This document shows, one piece after another, positions 35,212 to 46,419 of a stretch of DNA of 64,000 nt. Within the stretch, counting starts at the first letter, position 1, and each line of letters opens with the position of its first letter. This stretch comes from Cichorium intybus (lineage: Eukaryota > Streptophyta > Magnoliopsida > Asterales > Asteraceae): positions 21,244,063 to 21,308,062 of the forward strand of contig CM042014.1 of the NCBI GenBank assembly GCA_023525715.1, in the 5' to 3' direction. The notes beneath the pieces are model-generated. The model saw nothing but the letters and a program-made list of their open reading frames with translations. It searched no databases and was not told the DNA's origin. The position numbers and the translations under genes are program-made.

Positions 35212-37293
35212 GGATGGTAAAAAAACTAAAAATATTAAATAGGGTGCTAAAACAATCTAAAAATATGCAGAATGAAATCGTTCCCGAGTTCAAATTAAAA
35301 TAAAAGTCAGAGGAAGCCATGGTAAGGTTTGATCTTCTTGGGTATTGGACATCATTAGAGGCAAATGCATCCCATTTTGGAACTGTAATGCAACATTTTT
35401 GTAAATCAAATATTCTTCATGTATGATGGAAAGGGAAAAATTGGAATTTTGTAAAGAGATAGTACTTGGTTCGTGCAATCTAGCGAAATAAGCTTTTGTT
35501 GTCCAAAATTTTCCTGGAAAAACAAGGCATTTAAGGTTAAATCAAGAAATAGCAATGTACTTCAATTGATTTGTTTATTATAACATCGTACTTTCATTTC
35601 TTCTCATTACAAGATTGTGCTTTATAAAATCTACCAAAGTATAGCTATAATTTTCACTTCTATAATAAGAAAATTCTTGAAAATTGAATGCTATAATCGG
35701 GTGGCTTTTCTAAAGTACAATGCCTAAATTAGAACAAAACTGAAAGTACAAATGTACAATGTTATAATACCTTATGTGTATGAATGCTGTCAAGTGATTC
35801 CCTTAAGGAATCTTCCATCTGTTTAAGATGTTCAATATTCTCAATCTTGTATGGATTACTCCAATAACTAATACATAAAAATTGTAGGAAAATAAGAACC
35901 ATACTAAAAAATGTAGGAAAAGAATTACAGAATATTAAATATGTAAAGGTTTCGAAGATACCTTAGTTATTTATGTAAGTCAGTAAGTTGAGATCGTAAC
36001 ATCATTGCATGATTGCTTAAATTCTGAAGATATTATTAACTATTAAAAATTATTATTAACAGAAGTTTTGATTTAATTTTTTAAAATATAAAGTAGAAGA
36101 GAGGAGTGTCTTGTGACCTCACCTGATTGACTGTTTGCAACAAAACCAAAAGAAACTAAGATTAGATGTCCTAAATTGAAGGGAAGAAAGATGTAGAAGA
36201 TTGGCAAGGATTAATGACAACCTTGCCCCCACAAAGTCTTGTAAATTTACATCATGGTCCAGCTTCTTGAACGTTTTCTTCAAAGCCTATTTACGTAAGT
36301 TTTATTGAATAATCATTTGAAGATAGTGAAATTTGCAATATAAAGCAACGAATAGTCTACAGATAACATCAAAATCCTTACCAAAATCGGGAGAATTAGC
36401 TTATGAATGAAGAAAATGTCACTTGAGGTTTGCAGAAGAAACAAGTTAAAAAAGTTAGACAGCCCACCAACAGACCCCAAGATGCTCTTCCTATAAACTC
36501 ATGTTGGTCTTTTCTTGATTTCTTTTCTCCATCATCACCATGAATCATTTTATTATTCATCATATAGAATTTTGATAAATATCCCAAATATCCTCTAGGA
36601 AAAAGGTTTATCAGTGTTCTCGTTAAATAATGAAAAATAACCACAAAAAAGCTTCAATGTTGTGAAAGGTTCTTTCTTCCTGAAATGATTGAGGCATATC
36701 ATCAAACAAGTTAAGTGCAAGTTTGAAAAGAATAAACGAAATTTGAAAAGTACCTTTAGTAAGTTCGAGACTTTTGTGAAGAACAAGATGAAGAACCTAT
36801 ATTACCGGGTTAAACCGATATTTCAAACAGCAGTAGTTTCAGAAACTGAATAATAAATTCAAGAACTCGTACTTACCAGGTATCCAAGTCAAGAACCAAA
36901 AGTCAAAAGTGAAAACTCAAGTTGGTTTCCTTAGTTCCTCTTTGTGTACCAGAAAGGTCTCCAAGTTAAGAATAATTCTTCAATCTTGCCTCATTGGCTC
37001 ATTATTGTAACATAATCGAAACGGTTTATTGATAATCATGTATCAAAATCCGAAATCAACATCAACCCTTAACCTAAAATCAAAAACTATGTTAAATAAT
37101 ATATAAATAATTAGGGAAAAAACCCAAATTAAAAAGTATATATCATTGTACCGAAAACTGAATTTCACCGGGATAAAGCCAACGGAATACTGAATAAACA
37201 AACTTCTTGCCTTCCCAAATTGTTAGAGTGGTGAGAATAAAATGAACAAAATGGTGAAACAAAAGGGAACATGTGAACCTCCAAACTGAATAC
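35212..37293. other. No firm gene; possible small exons
   Basis: The only exon-like piece is minus-strand 36222-36286, bounded by AG and GT and reading ALKKTFKKLDHDVNLQDFVG. It is unassigned. At about 37196-37225 minus-strand 'ctaacaatttgggaaggcaa' could be a decayed next bromodomain exon (consensus RTIQELAKKKF). Both are tentative. Confidence 0.3.
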
Positions 37294-37929
37294 CTGTTTA
37301 TAGTAGATTGTATCTGGTGCATTGTATTGCATTGCATTTGTGCAAATTAGATACACGTCATTCTGCATGCATGAAAAAGAAGCCAACTATACTCTCAAGA
37401 ATTGACATAAAAGGCGAAAGAATTCAGTAAAAATAAGGAAAAACAAAATAAACTTACCTCAAAATCTTTCAAAGTTAAATACGCTCCTTTCACAAGCTTT
37501 TTCCTCATAGTAGCGAAGTCCATTGGGTGCTTGATCACATCATGATAATCAAGAAGCTCATCAGGATCAACTGGCTCATCGTAAACCCCATAAGTATCTT
37601 TTCTGCCACAATTAACCATTGCAAATTTACATATCGAAAAAGTTTTAACCCAAACAAAGCATAGTTTTGAATATTAGCCTACGATACTTACTTTTGAAGT
37701 TTATCGAGAATCAACTCTAGAGTCCTTTTGTCATGTAAAGGTGCCCCCTTTTGAAGATCTGACGCCGCCCCTAAATTCAATATCCCAATCAACAATTAGT
37801 AATAAATTAGCATAATGTTGAAACAGATATGAACAGAACCGCAAATGGTAACGAACCACAAACAAACTCCGACGCTCCTGGTGCTTCTTCTTCTTCTTCT
37901 TCCTCTTCTTCCAATTTCCGCCATCCTAT
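37294..37929 (-). pseudogene. Captured SWI/SNF-type bromodomain gene fragment: four exons, in frame
   Basis: Minus-strand exons lie at 37857-37929, 37692-37770, 37458-37602 and 37294-37362. Each has an AG acceptor and a GT donor, and the phases match at every junction. Spliced, they read through without a stop. The pieces are GWRKLEEEEEEEEAPGASEF, KRTLELILDKLQKKDTYGVY, EPVDPDELLDYHDVIKHPMD, FATMRKKL and LICTNAMQYNAPDTIYYKQ. This is the acetyl-lysine-binding bromodomain of plant BRD9-like proteins (Arabidopsis BRD1/2/13 type, SWI/SNF subunits), including the ligand-binding Asn of MQYN. The last helix and the rest of the protein are missing, as is any in-frame start in the first exon. It lies near the Helitron's 5' end and cannot make a full protein, but could yield a chimeric transcript. 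Confidence 0.85.
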
Positions 37930-38141
37930 CTGTGGAAATGAGAAAAATAGAACCTTAAAACTTGCAAACAATATTCAATATATATAATATAATTGCAAAT
38001 GTAGGTGACAGAGACCTATACAAACAAAAGACAGAGTGAGTGACACGAAATTAGAGAGGGAGAGAGAAAGAGAGAGGATGCGTGTGAGTGTCGTTGAGAG
38101 AGAAAGGAAAAAAGAGTGGCTGAAGAGGGGTCTCCCTCTCT

Positions 38142-38149
38142 TTATATAG
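38142..38149 (-). promoter_or_regulatory. TATA-like box upstream of the captured bromodomain exons
   Basis: Minus-strand CCTATATAAA is followed by a pyrimidine-rich, CT-repeat leader typical of plant 5' UTRs, about 200 bp before the first recognisable exon. It may be the donor gene's own promoter, captured with the exons. Confidence 0.45.
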
Positions 38150-38274
38150 GCAGACATCTGAGAGAAAGAAGGAGTTGAGAGGAGATAGGAGGTTGAAGAT
38201 GGAGTGGGAGAAGAGGTGGGAGGTGGGGAGTTTTTTGACGGTTCCATTTGATTCAGTCAACAACGAACATCGGA

Positions 38275-38520
38275 GGTTGAGAGATGTGGAGATAGTGGGA
38301 AGTTACAGAGATAGTGGGAACATGGGAGGTTGTGGGAAGTTACAGAGATAGTGGGAACATGGGAGGTTGTGGAAAGTTACAGAGATAATGGGAAGTTATA
38401 GGATGAGAAACCGTGGAGATAGTGAGAAGTTATATAGATAGTGGGAACATGAGAGGTTGAGAGATGCGGAGATAGTGGGAAGTTACAGAGATAGTGGGAA
38501 GTTACAGGATGAGAAACCGC
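38275..38520. repeat. Minisatellite, core GTGGGAAGTTA, near the Helitron 5' end
   Basis: About ten irregular units of 'gtgggaagttacagagata' interspersed with 'gtgggaacatgggaggttg'. The core GTGGGAAGTTA is the same as in the larger array at 34009. Confidence 0.88.
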
Positions 38521-38619
38521 CATCGATTTTGTGCATAAGAGTTGTTGTAACTTTTGTGTTGACTGCTTTAGACTTGTACATTGGCCCAATACGTTTTATA
38601 ATATAGATATATATATATA

Positions 38620-40146
38620 CTAGCAGACGTCCCGCGCGATGCGGCGGGGGGGGGGGGGTAGGGGGCGTGTCGAGGTTAGTAAGGTTAGTAATGGGTAGGA
38701 GGTTAACTGTTTTATTTGGTCATATTAATTGAAAAAGAAGTTGGTGTGTACCCTCGCTATGCAGCGAACGGCGATTAATTTCATTTACCTGAATAGTTTC
38801 TGGATGTCGATTATTTTCCTTTCATCAAACGTCGAATGCGAGGTACTGTGATTAGTTTTGTCGTTGAATAACTATCTTTTGATATGCATTGAATGGTTTG
38901 GTTTTGCTAATGGATTATTGCAGTAATTATGGTCGAAAATAGTCAAATGCATCGTGATATCAAGTTTTATAGTCAAATGCATCGTCCAACAGGGGCGGTG
39001 AATAGTTTTCTTACTACAAATAGTTATATTTCAATTATTAGGATTTTCGAGAGGGTGGAATTTTGATTTAGACATAAATATGCATATTTATTGTTATGCG
39101 TTTGAAAAACAAATGTACGTTGCTATTTTACGTTAAATATACATTGTACAATATTTTTTAGGGTACTTGTCCATTATCACAAGGGAATTTTGTATTAGAA
39201 ATAAATATGCATGGTTCTTGTTTTGCATTTGAAAAAAATTTGTGTTGCTATTTTGCGTTAAATATAAAAAGTACAATATTGTCTCCGGGTAGATGCCCAT
39301 TATCACCTCGGGGGATATATTTTTTTCGAGAACATGTCATATTAAAAAGCACATGAAATACTCCAGTACATGGTTTCCGTTATGGTTTGTGGTTTACAGT
39401 ATGGGGTATGTTGTCTATCTTATGCGGGTTTGTTGTTGAATTGTGCAGGTTAAGTTGGTTGTATCATGTTTATCTTATATGTGTTTGTGTTGAAGCACAT
39501 GACCTGGTTAATTATGCAAGCTTCAACTTCCTTTTGTCTGTGATATAATATTAAATTATTAAAAAAATTGGTAATTAGGATTTAATTTAACACAAAAATA
39601 GTTTTAGGTTGAAGCCTCACGTTGGCATGGTCGTCCAATACATCCCATGTGGGGAACGAAACATTTATAGAATGAATGTGATATTTTAATATCCTTTTGT
39701 TTGAGAACCATTAAGTGAAGCAAATGACTAAAAGTATCATTGGTAGTATTCTTACTTATGTCTCACCCATGTCAATTATTCATTTTCCAACACAACCAAA
39801 ATTAACGCCACATATTTACGCACATACACACAAGCTATTGAAAAACATTGGTGGTTTACCTTTTAGTCAGCCATCTGCTTCACCGACGTAATAATATATT
39901 AGTGTAATGTGTTAATAAGAAAAAAATAAAAGTACAATGATATAATACAATAGATTTTCAAAGTACAATGCCTAAAACAAAATAAAAAATTAAAATACCA
40001 TGTTGTAATAGAACGTAACGAAAGTAGGATAGCAAGCCTGTGAAAGGATTGGGGTTAGGAGATCATCTTGACTATATTCTTCAGGACAAAATGGTTGATA
40101 CGCGCTTTTGTAATTGACTTTTTCAGCATTAACCCGTAAAGGATTG
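38620..40146 (-). mobile_element. Helitron 3' end and adjoining body, interrupted at 40147
   Basis: Starting 12 bp beyond the previous Helitron, the same 3' signature appears: CTAG, ten bases, then CCGCGCGATGCGG, followed by a run of 13 G. The next 100 bp match the 29248 end closely ('taatgggtaggaggttaact', 'gaaaaagaagttggt'). The body continues rightward with the 'gtacgttgctattttacgtt' motif near 39118 and is split by a gypsy derivative. It presumably resumes after 48956. I do not find its 5' end. Confidence 0.65.
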
Positions 40147-42677
40147 TGTAACACCCGCTTTTAAAACAAAAACACCCCTGAAAAATTTTTCATTTAAAAC
40201 ACAGGTTTCAATACATAAAACCATAACAAGGGGTATATTTTAATAGAAACGGGTACAAGTGTATCAAGGAGAGTATAAAATACCATAACTCCTTTAAAGC
40301 CGGGCTGCTACTGACAGCATCTAAGAGTCCCACTTCAAAGTCACGGACTCTATCTTGTCCCCTACCAGTATCATGCTAACCTGCAGGGACAGTAACAAAC
40401 GGTATGAGCTACAAAGCTCAGTGAGTAATCATTCCTACAAATAACACGTATTAAATACAATCATGTATTTGTCTGGATATCGAATCCAAACTCCTAGCCT
40501 TACTGGCTGGCCGAATATCTCTTAGGATTTCACATCCTAAATTATAGTCTTACAGACTATAACATAATAACCTGCATTTATCAATCCACGTCAGTTATTT
40601 GCACGTATAATCATATACAACTATTTCTGTCCCATATCTCTTAGTCACATCGGGCCGCACCGTATATCCTGGCTATTTAAGCCGCACACTGTATCATATA
40701 TCATGGCTAAACAAGCCACACCCTGTATCATAGCTATATAAGCTGCACCAAAACATTATCAGTATATAATTCATAGCTCGCAGGCCGCACCAGCTGGGTT
40801 TGATAACCCGATAGCATAGCCAAAAGGCCGCACCATGTACCCGTAACAAAATCATAGCCAAACAGGCTGCACCAAATATCATAGCCCGAAGGCCGCATCG
40901 GAGACATAGCCCGAAGGCCGCACCGGAGTCATCGCCCGAAGGCCACATCGGAGACATAGCCCGAAGGCCGCACCGGAGTCATAGCCCGAAGGCCACATCG
41001 GAGACATAGCCCGAAGGCCGCACCGAAGTCATAGCCCAAAGGCCACATCGGAGACATAGCCCGAAGGCCGCACCGAAGTCATAGCCCGAAGGCCACATCG
41101 GAGACATAGCCCGAAGGCCGCACCGGTTGGATATACAATCCAAAAATCATAGCCATATAGGCCGCACCCATTGGATATAAAAATCCAGAAATCATTTGTG
41201 GCTCACGGCTCCGTTCTTGTCATTTCATTGACTCACAGCTTATCCGGTATTGCCTTTTCACCATAACTTTAGATCATCATTTTCGTCCCCCAAACCTGTT
41301 TCAACCTGTAACAGTCCAATCAACACATATCATATGTGATGTCAGTGAGATTACTCACCTGGATGCTAACTGCATTTGAATCCCGGTTGATTCTTGCTTT
41401 TGCGTGCACCACAACCATTTTGTCCCACACCTATATAATCATTTATATACCAAATGATTATAGGTTAATATTCATTTTAATTGATTCTAATGCATACGAG
41501 TCTAATATAGAACCAATTCCAAGCAATAACCATTTTTATAAAATTTCCAATATACGTCCCGAAATACGCGTATTTCTGCTACAGTACTTTCGGGAGGTCG
41601 TATACGTATTCCGACAATTTTCTACGAAGTTTCATACCATATTGGACTTGTGTTTAAAATTTGAGGTCAAACGGACAAGCCTAACCCCAAATTCCAACTT
41701 CCAAAACTCAAAATAACTTAACAGGGGGCTGATTTTTGCTGCTGGCAGAGATCGCGACCCGATCTCTTAGAGATAGGGACTCGATCTAGATCGCGACCCG
41801 ATCCTTAATAGATCACGACCCGATCTCTGCTGAACAGACCAGAATCACGATTTTTCAGCTACAAATCCCCATTTTCACGCATTTTAAGCCCTTAATACAC
41901 GACTTAATGATCAGGGATTGTTCTAGGACTAAAACCTTTGTCTAATAACAAGTTTTAAACCATTACAAACACCTTAATCACACAAATTCATGATTTAGGG
42001 TTCTTGGCAAAATTCTCAAATTTATCAAGAATAGCATCCTACTTCCATTTTCTTGAGTTAAGTCCTTTCTAGCATGACTTAATGGAAGTAATAAACCATA
42101 TAAATCACATAATCAAAACTGAAATGTACAAATTTCAGTTTCTAAAATACCAAACCAAGAACACTTCAAGAACTTGGTTAAAAATCAAGTTACTAACCTT
42201 AATTAACATAGGAATCACCAATTCCATGCTATGATTCCAATTCCTTGCCTCAAGCTTCATGATTTCTGCAGAAATTTGCTCCTAAAATCATTCCCGTAGC
42301 TACACACAATGGCCAGTCAAAGAGAGTCAACTCTCTCTATATATATCACAAATTTTTACAAATTTGGTCCCTAAGTTCATTTTCTTGAACTTTGACCACA
42401 ATAACCAAGTTTTATTACAATAAAACTTTCATTTCTTACATTTTTGCCACAACCAACAATATTTTCAGAATTGGTCCTTCACTTGTCAAATGACCAAAAT
42501 ACCCTTTTGCGGTAAAACGACCAAAATCAGTTTTTATAACATTTTAAGTCCAAAACTCAAAATATTATTTCAAACCAAATACTTTTCTGTCCAAAAGACC
42601 ATTTTACCCTTCCAAGGTAAAATGACCAATTTACCCTTTTATTATAATTATATAATAAAGCGTGTCTTGGCGTTACA
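40147..42677 (-). repeat. 3' LTR of the gypsy derivative
   Basis: 2531 bp. It contains a 25-bp-period array (40880-41125) and a cluster of 'gatcgcgacccgatct' motifs (about 41748-41826). The recurring 87- and 126-codon frames are LTR shadows. Confidence 0.92.
40880..41125. repeat. Tandem array in the 3' LTR, about 25-bp units in 49-50-bp dimers
   Basis: Units 'catagcccgaaggccgcac' and 'catagcccgaaggccacat' alternate about ten times. Weaker 'catagcc...aggccgcacc' copies extend upstream and downstream. Confidence 0.95.
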
Positions 42678-43615
42678 AATTCTCCCCTCCTTCAAAAGAT
42701 TTCGTCCCCGAAATCATACTATCAAGCGAGGGTATTTCTTTCTCATTACAATTCCGGTTTCTCATATCATATGGAAACCTTCATGGTTTTGCTAAAGCAC
42801 TTAACCATACTAGTCTTCTTATCTCGTGGTTATATCACCACTCGCATATTACTCATCCGGTTGTCCCGGGCACCTTAATCACTTATCTTCCTCATTTCAA
42901 CATGAGGGATTCGTTAGAATTTATCACTCTATGTTCTCAAAACCATGAGACCCATAGAAAACTTTACAATCATCTTGAAGTTCATCAAGGATCTTCAATC
43001 AATACACCGCAATTCTTGCTTTTGGGATATACGGAAAGGTCCAATCAACAAGGACTCAACTTTCCTTTTTGTCCCACATAAATTTCTAGTCCTTCCGGAG
43101 GGTCACTTTGAGTTCCACTATCTTCCCTTACTTGGGGTTTCAATGGTTTTACTCGACAATCCGCATACTACTCTTGTCGATCTTGGTCTATTTCCAAACT
43201 TTTTCGACCTTGCCAAATCTTTTCTTCTGTTTGAGATACAATCTCAGGTTTAGTCAATAGCTTCACCCCAACTTCCGTCTAGCAAATCGGCGTGCAACAC
43301 GGTAGTCTAAACAATATTTCCTACGAGTCAATAAAACACTAGTATAATACTTATACTAATCTACAACTTCTACCAAGGATAGACGGTCGTCTAGTTTTCC
43401 GCTAGGGTCTGTTATGCAGATTTCAGGCATATCTTCTGGAGTCTACATCATTACCTCTCCTCTTCTATCAATCTGCAAATCATATACAGTACTTGTACTG
43501 GTACTTTTAAACTATCATTTCTAGGAATTAATGCTAAATTCAGCAAATAATTCTAGTATTTCGATCCGATACAGTCGTCACCTGTAGTGCGCGTCAACAA
43601 TTTTCTTTTCTATGT

Positions 43616-43660
<45 letters not shown>

Positions 43661-46419
43661 CCACTCTTAATTTCTTCTTTGATCAGTATAAATCTACACT
43701 GATTTCATTAATCAAACTGCAATCACCCATATGGTGTCATACCCATACGGTATTTGCAAAGACTTTACTACAAAGTCTATGATATTTTTCGTCCCATTTC
43801 TTCTTTTGGACGTACAACCTTATGTTTCTAATGATTTGACTGTAGTTACCCACAAGTCAAACACTTTTCACATGTCTTTCAATGTCTTTCTTCAGCCCCG
43901 GCCATCAACACATAGGTTTTATCGACCTATCCAGTTTGGTATAGTCCCGGGTATGCTGCATATCTGATACAAAATGCATCTTCTCAAGATGATTTTTATG
44001 TTTCGTTTGACTTTGGAATTCACATTCACAACCGCCAAGGGTGTTAAATCACTGTGATATTCCAACTAACTTCCGCTACTTTTCATCATTTATTCACTTT
44101 TCACAATTTCAGACTTGCACACGTCTTTCTGTGCTACCTGAATCAACTCAGGAAATCAATTTGCCACATTCATACATGTGGATGTAACCCTCAAAGGTTA
44201 CTCTTTCTAATTTAAGGCATCTGTAATCACATACGCCTTTCTGAGATGGTACAAGATTTCATACCCGAAATCTCTAAGTAACCCATCTATCTTTGCTATC
44301 TCATCTTCAGCTTCTTTTGATCAATTAAGTATTTCGACTTTTATGATCTTATCGCAATAAGCTTTACACCATACAAGTAGTGTTTCCAAAGCTTAAATGC
44401 CAAGTTCATAATTGCTACCGCAATATCATGCATCCACAGTCAACGTTGGATACATTTCAATGATCCAATCCATCTTCTCCACTTAGCATCATTGCTAATG
44501 TTAGAGGTTCACACAAGGTTTATTCCAAACCTTTACAACCTATCTATAGTCTTTCTACCACTCAGACTTTACACTTTTTCTTGGTCAACTTTAGTCAGCT
44601 AACCAGCAATCAAGGAGCAGTTTTCTACAACTCTCCTATAGTAACCCGCCAAATCCAAGGAACTACAATGTCAGTCAGATTCCTCAGGCGGTTCCAGTTT
44701 TATCACATCATCTATCCCACTGGATTTATTTTATTATCTTTGGCACTATTATCGTGCCCAAAGAGTTAAAACTTCTTATAACCAAATTTTTCATACTTGG
44801 AGAATTTAACATATCACTTAACTCAGTGAAGTAACTCCAGTATCTGGTACAATGTACCTCATATTCAATCTGGTTTCGAGAATATCAGATTCTCCGTAGT
44901 CAATGTACATACACATTAACTTATCTTTCTTCTTTTCAAACAGATAGGGCTCCACACGATGACACATACAGTCATATGAGATCCCAAATTTAAAAAAAAA
45001 AAACAATTTCTTCCAATTGTTTTACCACTCTGCCATCTCTGCAGAGGCCAATCTACACAGAGCCTAGATAACAGGAACGGCTCTCAATACCAGCTTAACC
45101 ATAAGCTCTTCTTGCCAATCTGGCAGAAATCTTTGAAGTTCTTTTCAAAAGAATCATCCGAAAATTTATTTAAAGTAATACACTACTATCACCACTTTAT
45201 TAAGCTTGGCCCATACCACGTATGCCAACTACAACATCATTCCTTTACTAACTCTTTTCCGAGTTTAAGCAAATAAGCTAACCGGTATTCTCAACAACGG
45301 TCATTTACCATGGATTTTCATCCGCTCATTTCTGCTTTCTGAACCATCATGTTCATATTTCTACAATTCATGTTAGCATAATTCATTGCTAACAAATTCA
45401 TAAGCACAATTGCTTCAGATTTGCTGGTAGTCATCGGCTTCAGATTCATAGGGAAAAATGGTCCCGTAAATCTTAGGCAGACTACTTTCCAGGTGTTCAA
45501 TATCTTGAACATACTTGCTATCTACAATAGCTGTTTCCAACATTTCATCCATAATCGTTTATGAAATATTCCAGCAAGACACCAATGTCACCGATCCAAA
45601 GCATAGCTTCCTGGATCAAATATAACATACACGAGTTATATCCAAAACAATCACATTGGAGATCATATCAGTCTCCTCACGAGCTTCTTCCAAAATCTGC
45701 TGGAATGCTCAAGGTACCACTGGTCCTTTTTAACCATTCATTTCTTCTTTCTTTCCTGGGTTCATTACCCGTTACTCCACATTTAGCATGTGAGTATTTC
45801 ATAAGGAAGTGTTCTATAGTTCCACGCTGGAACCACTTCCGTCCCATACAACAAACTCGAGCAATATGCTCTCATTTTCTGTAACTTCAACATGTCAACG
45901 ATAGAGTCTCAACTCTAAATTGTGCCAAGTGCTTTTCCTGCACTTCTTATATTACATCATCTTTTCGTTCTGGTCCCTTCCCTTTAAGGTTAGGCCTAAT
46001 TCGTCTTAACTTCTTCTAAGAAGTCTACCAATATTTTCTGCTTTTCTTGTAGTCTCAACTACTGTTCTTTCACCTTGAATATCAACCAAGGTGAGCAACC
46101 GATTTCTTTTTCTGACCACTACAGCTACTACTGCTTGTCATGTGGATTTTTCTACTTTTCGTCCCCTTTTTGCTCCACGTACAACGGAGTCTTGAGAAGG
46201 GTTGGTCCATTTCCTAGAGCTTCGCGCCCTAAATGTCTCCCGAGGAGTTTTATAGTTCATACTTCTTATACGTCAGAAGTTAGCAACAGTTAGGTTATAT
46301 ATGTTTAATAACAGCTATATACACCTAACTATGCATCATGTCTACTATCTCAGGGTTTAAGTCCAGAAATCTACTCTATAGACATCTAGTTCACTTAAAC
46401 CACGGCTCTGATACCAACT
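42678..46419 (-). other. Interior of the gypsy derivative
   Basis: Mostly non-coding, with pol remnants near 44.6-45.0 kb and a T tract of about 37 bases at 43618-43654. Plus-strand ORFs up to 139 codons have no family features. Confidence 0.7.
44560..45006 (-). pseudogene. Decayed gypsy reverse transcriptase / RT-RNaseH connection
   Basis: On the minus strand from 45006 the frame reads CHRVEPYLFEKKKDKLMCMY followed by IDYGESDILET. This aligns with gypsy 'MNRVCKPYLDKFVIVFIDDILIYSKT', with the catalytic YIDD changed to YIDY. Further on come GHDNSAKDNKINP, then FLGFGG and ENCSLIA in shifting frames. These correspond to 'GHVV...VDPAKI' and 'FLGLAGYYRRFIENFSKIA'. Stops and frameshifts are many. 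The order and orientation match a genuine pol ancestor of this element. Identification rests on short motifs. Confidence 0.6.

Noticed and set aside
40694..40957. 87-codon minus-strand ORF, repeated at 46968-47231
   Set aside because: Identical copies in the two LTRs of one retrotransposon, running into the 25-bp array. Not an independent gene.
42490..43253. 101-139-codon plus-strand ORFs spanning LTR and interior
   Set aside because: They cross the LTR boundary, lie antisense to pol and lack motifs.
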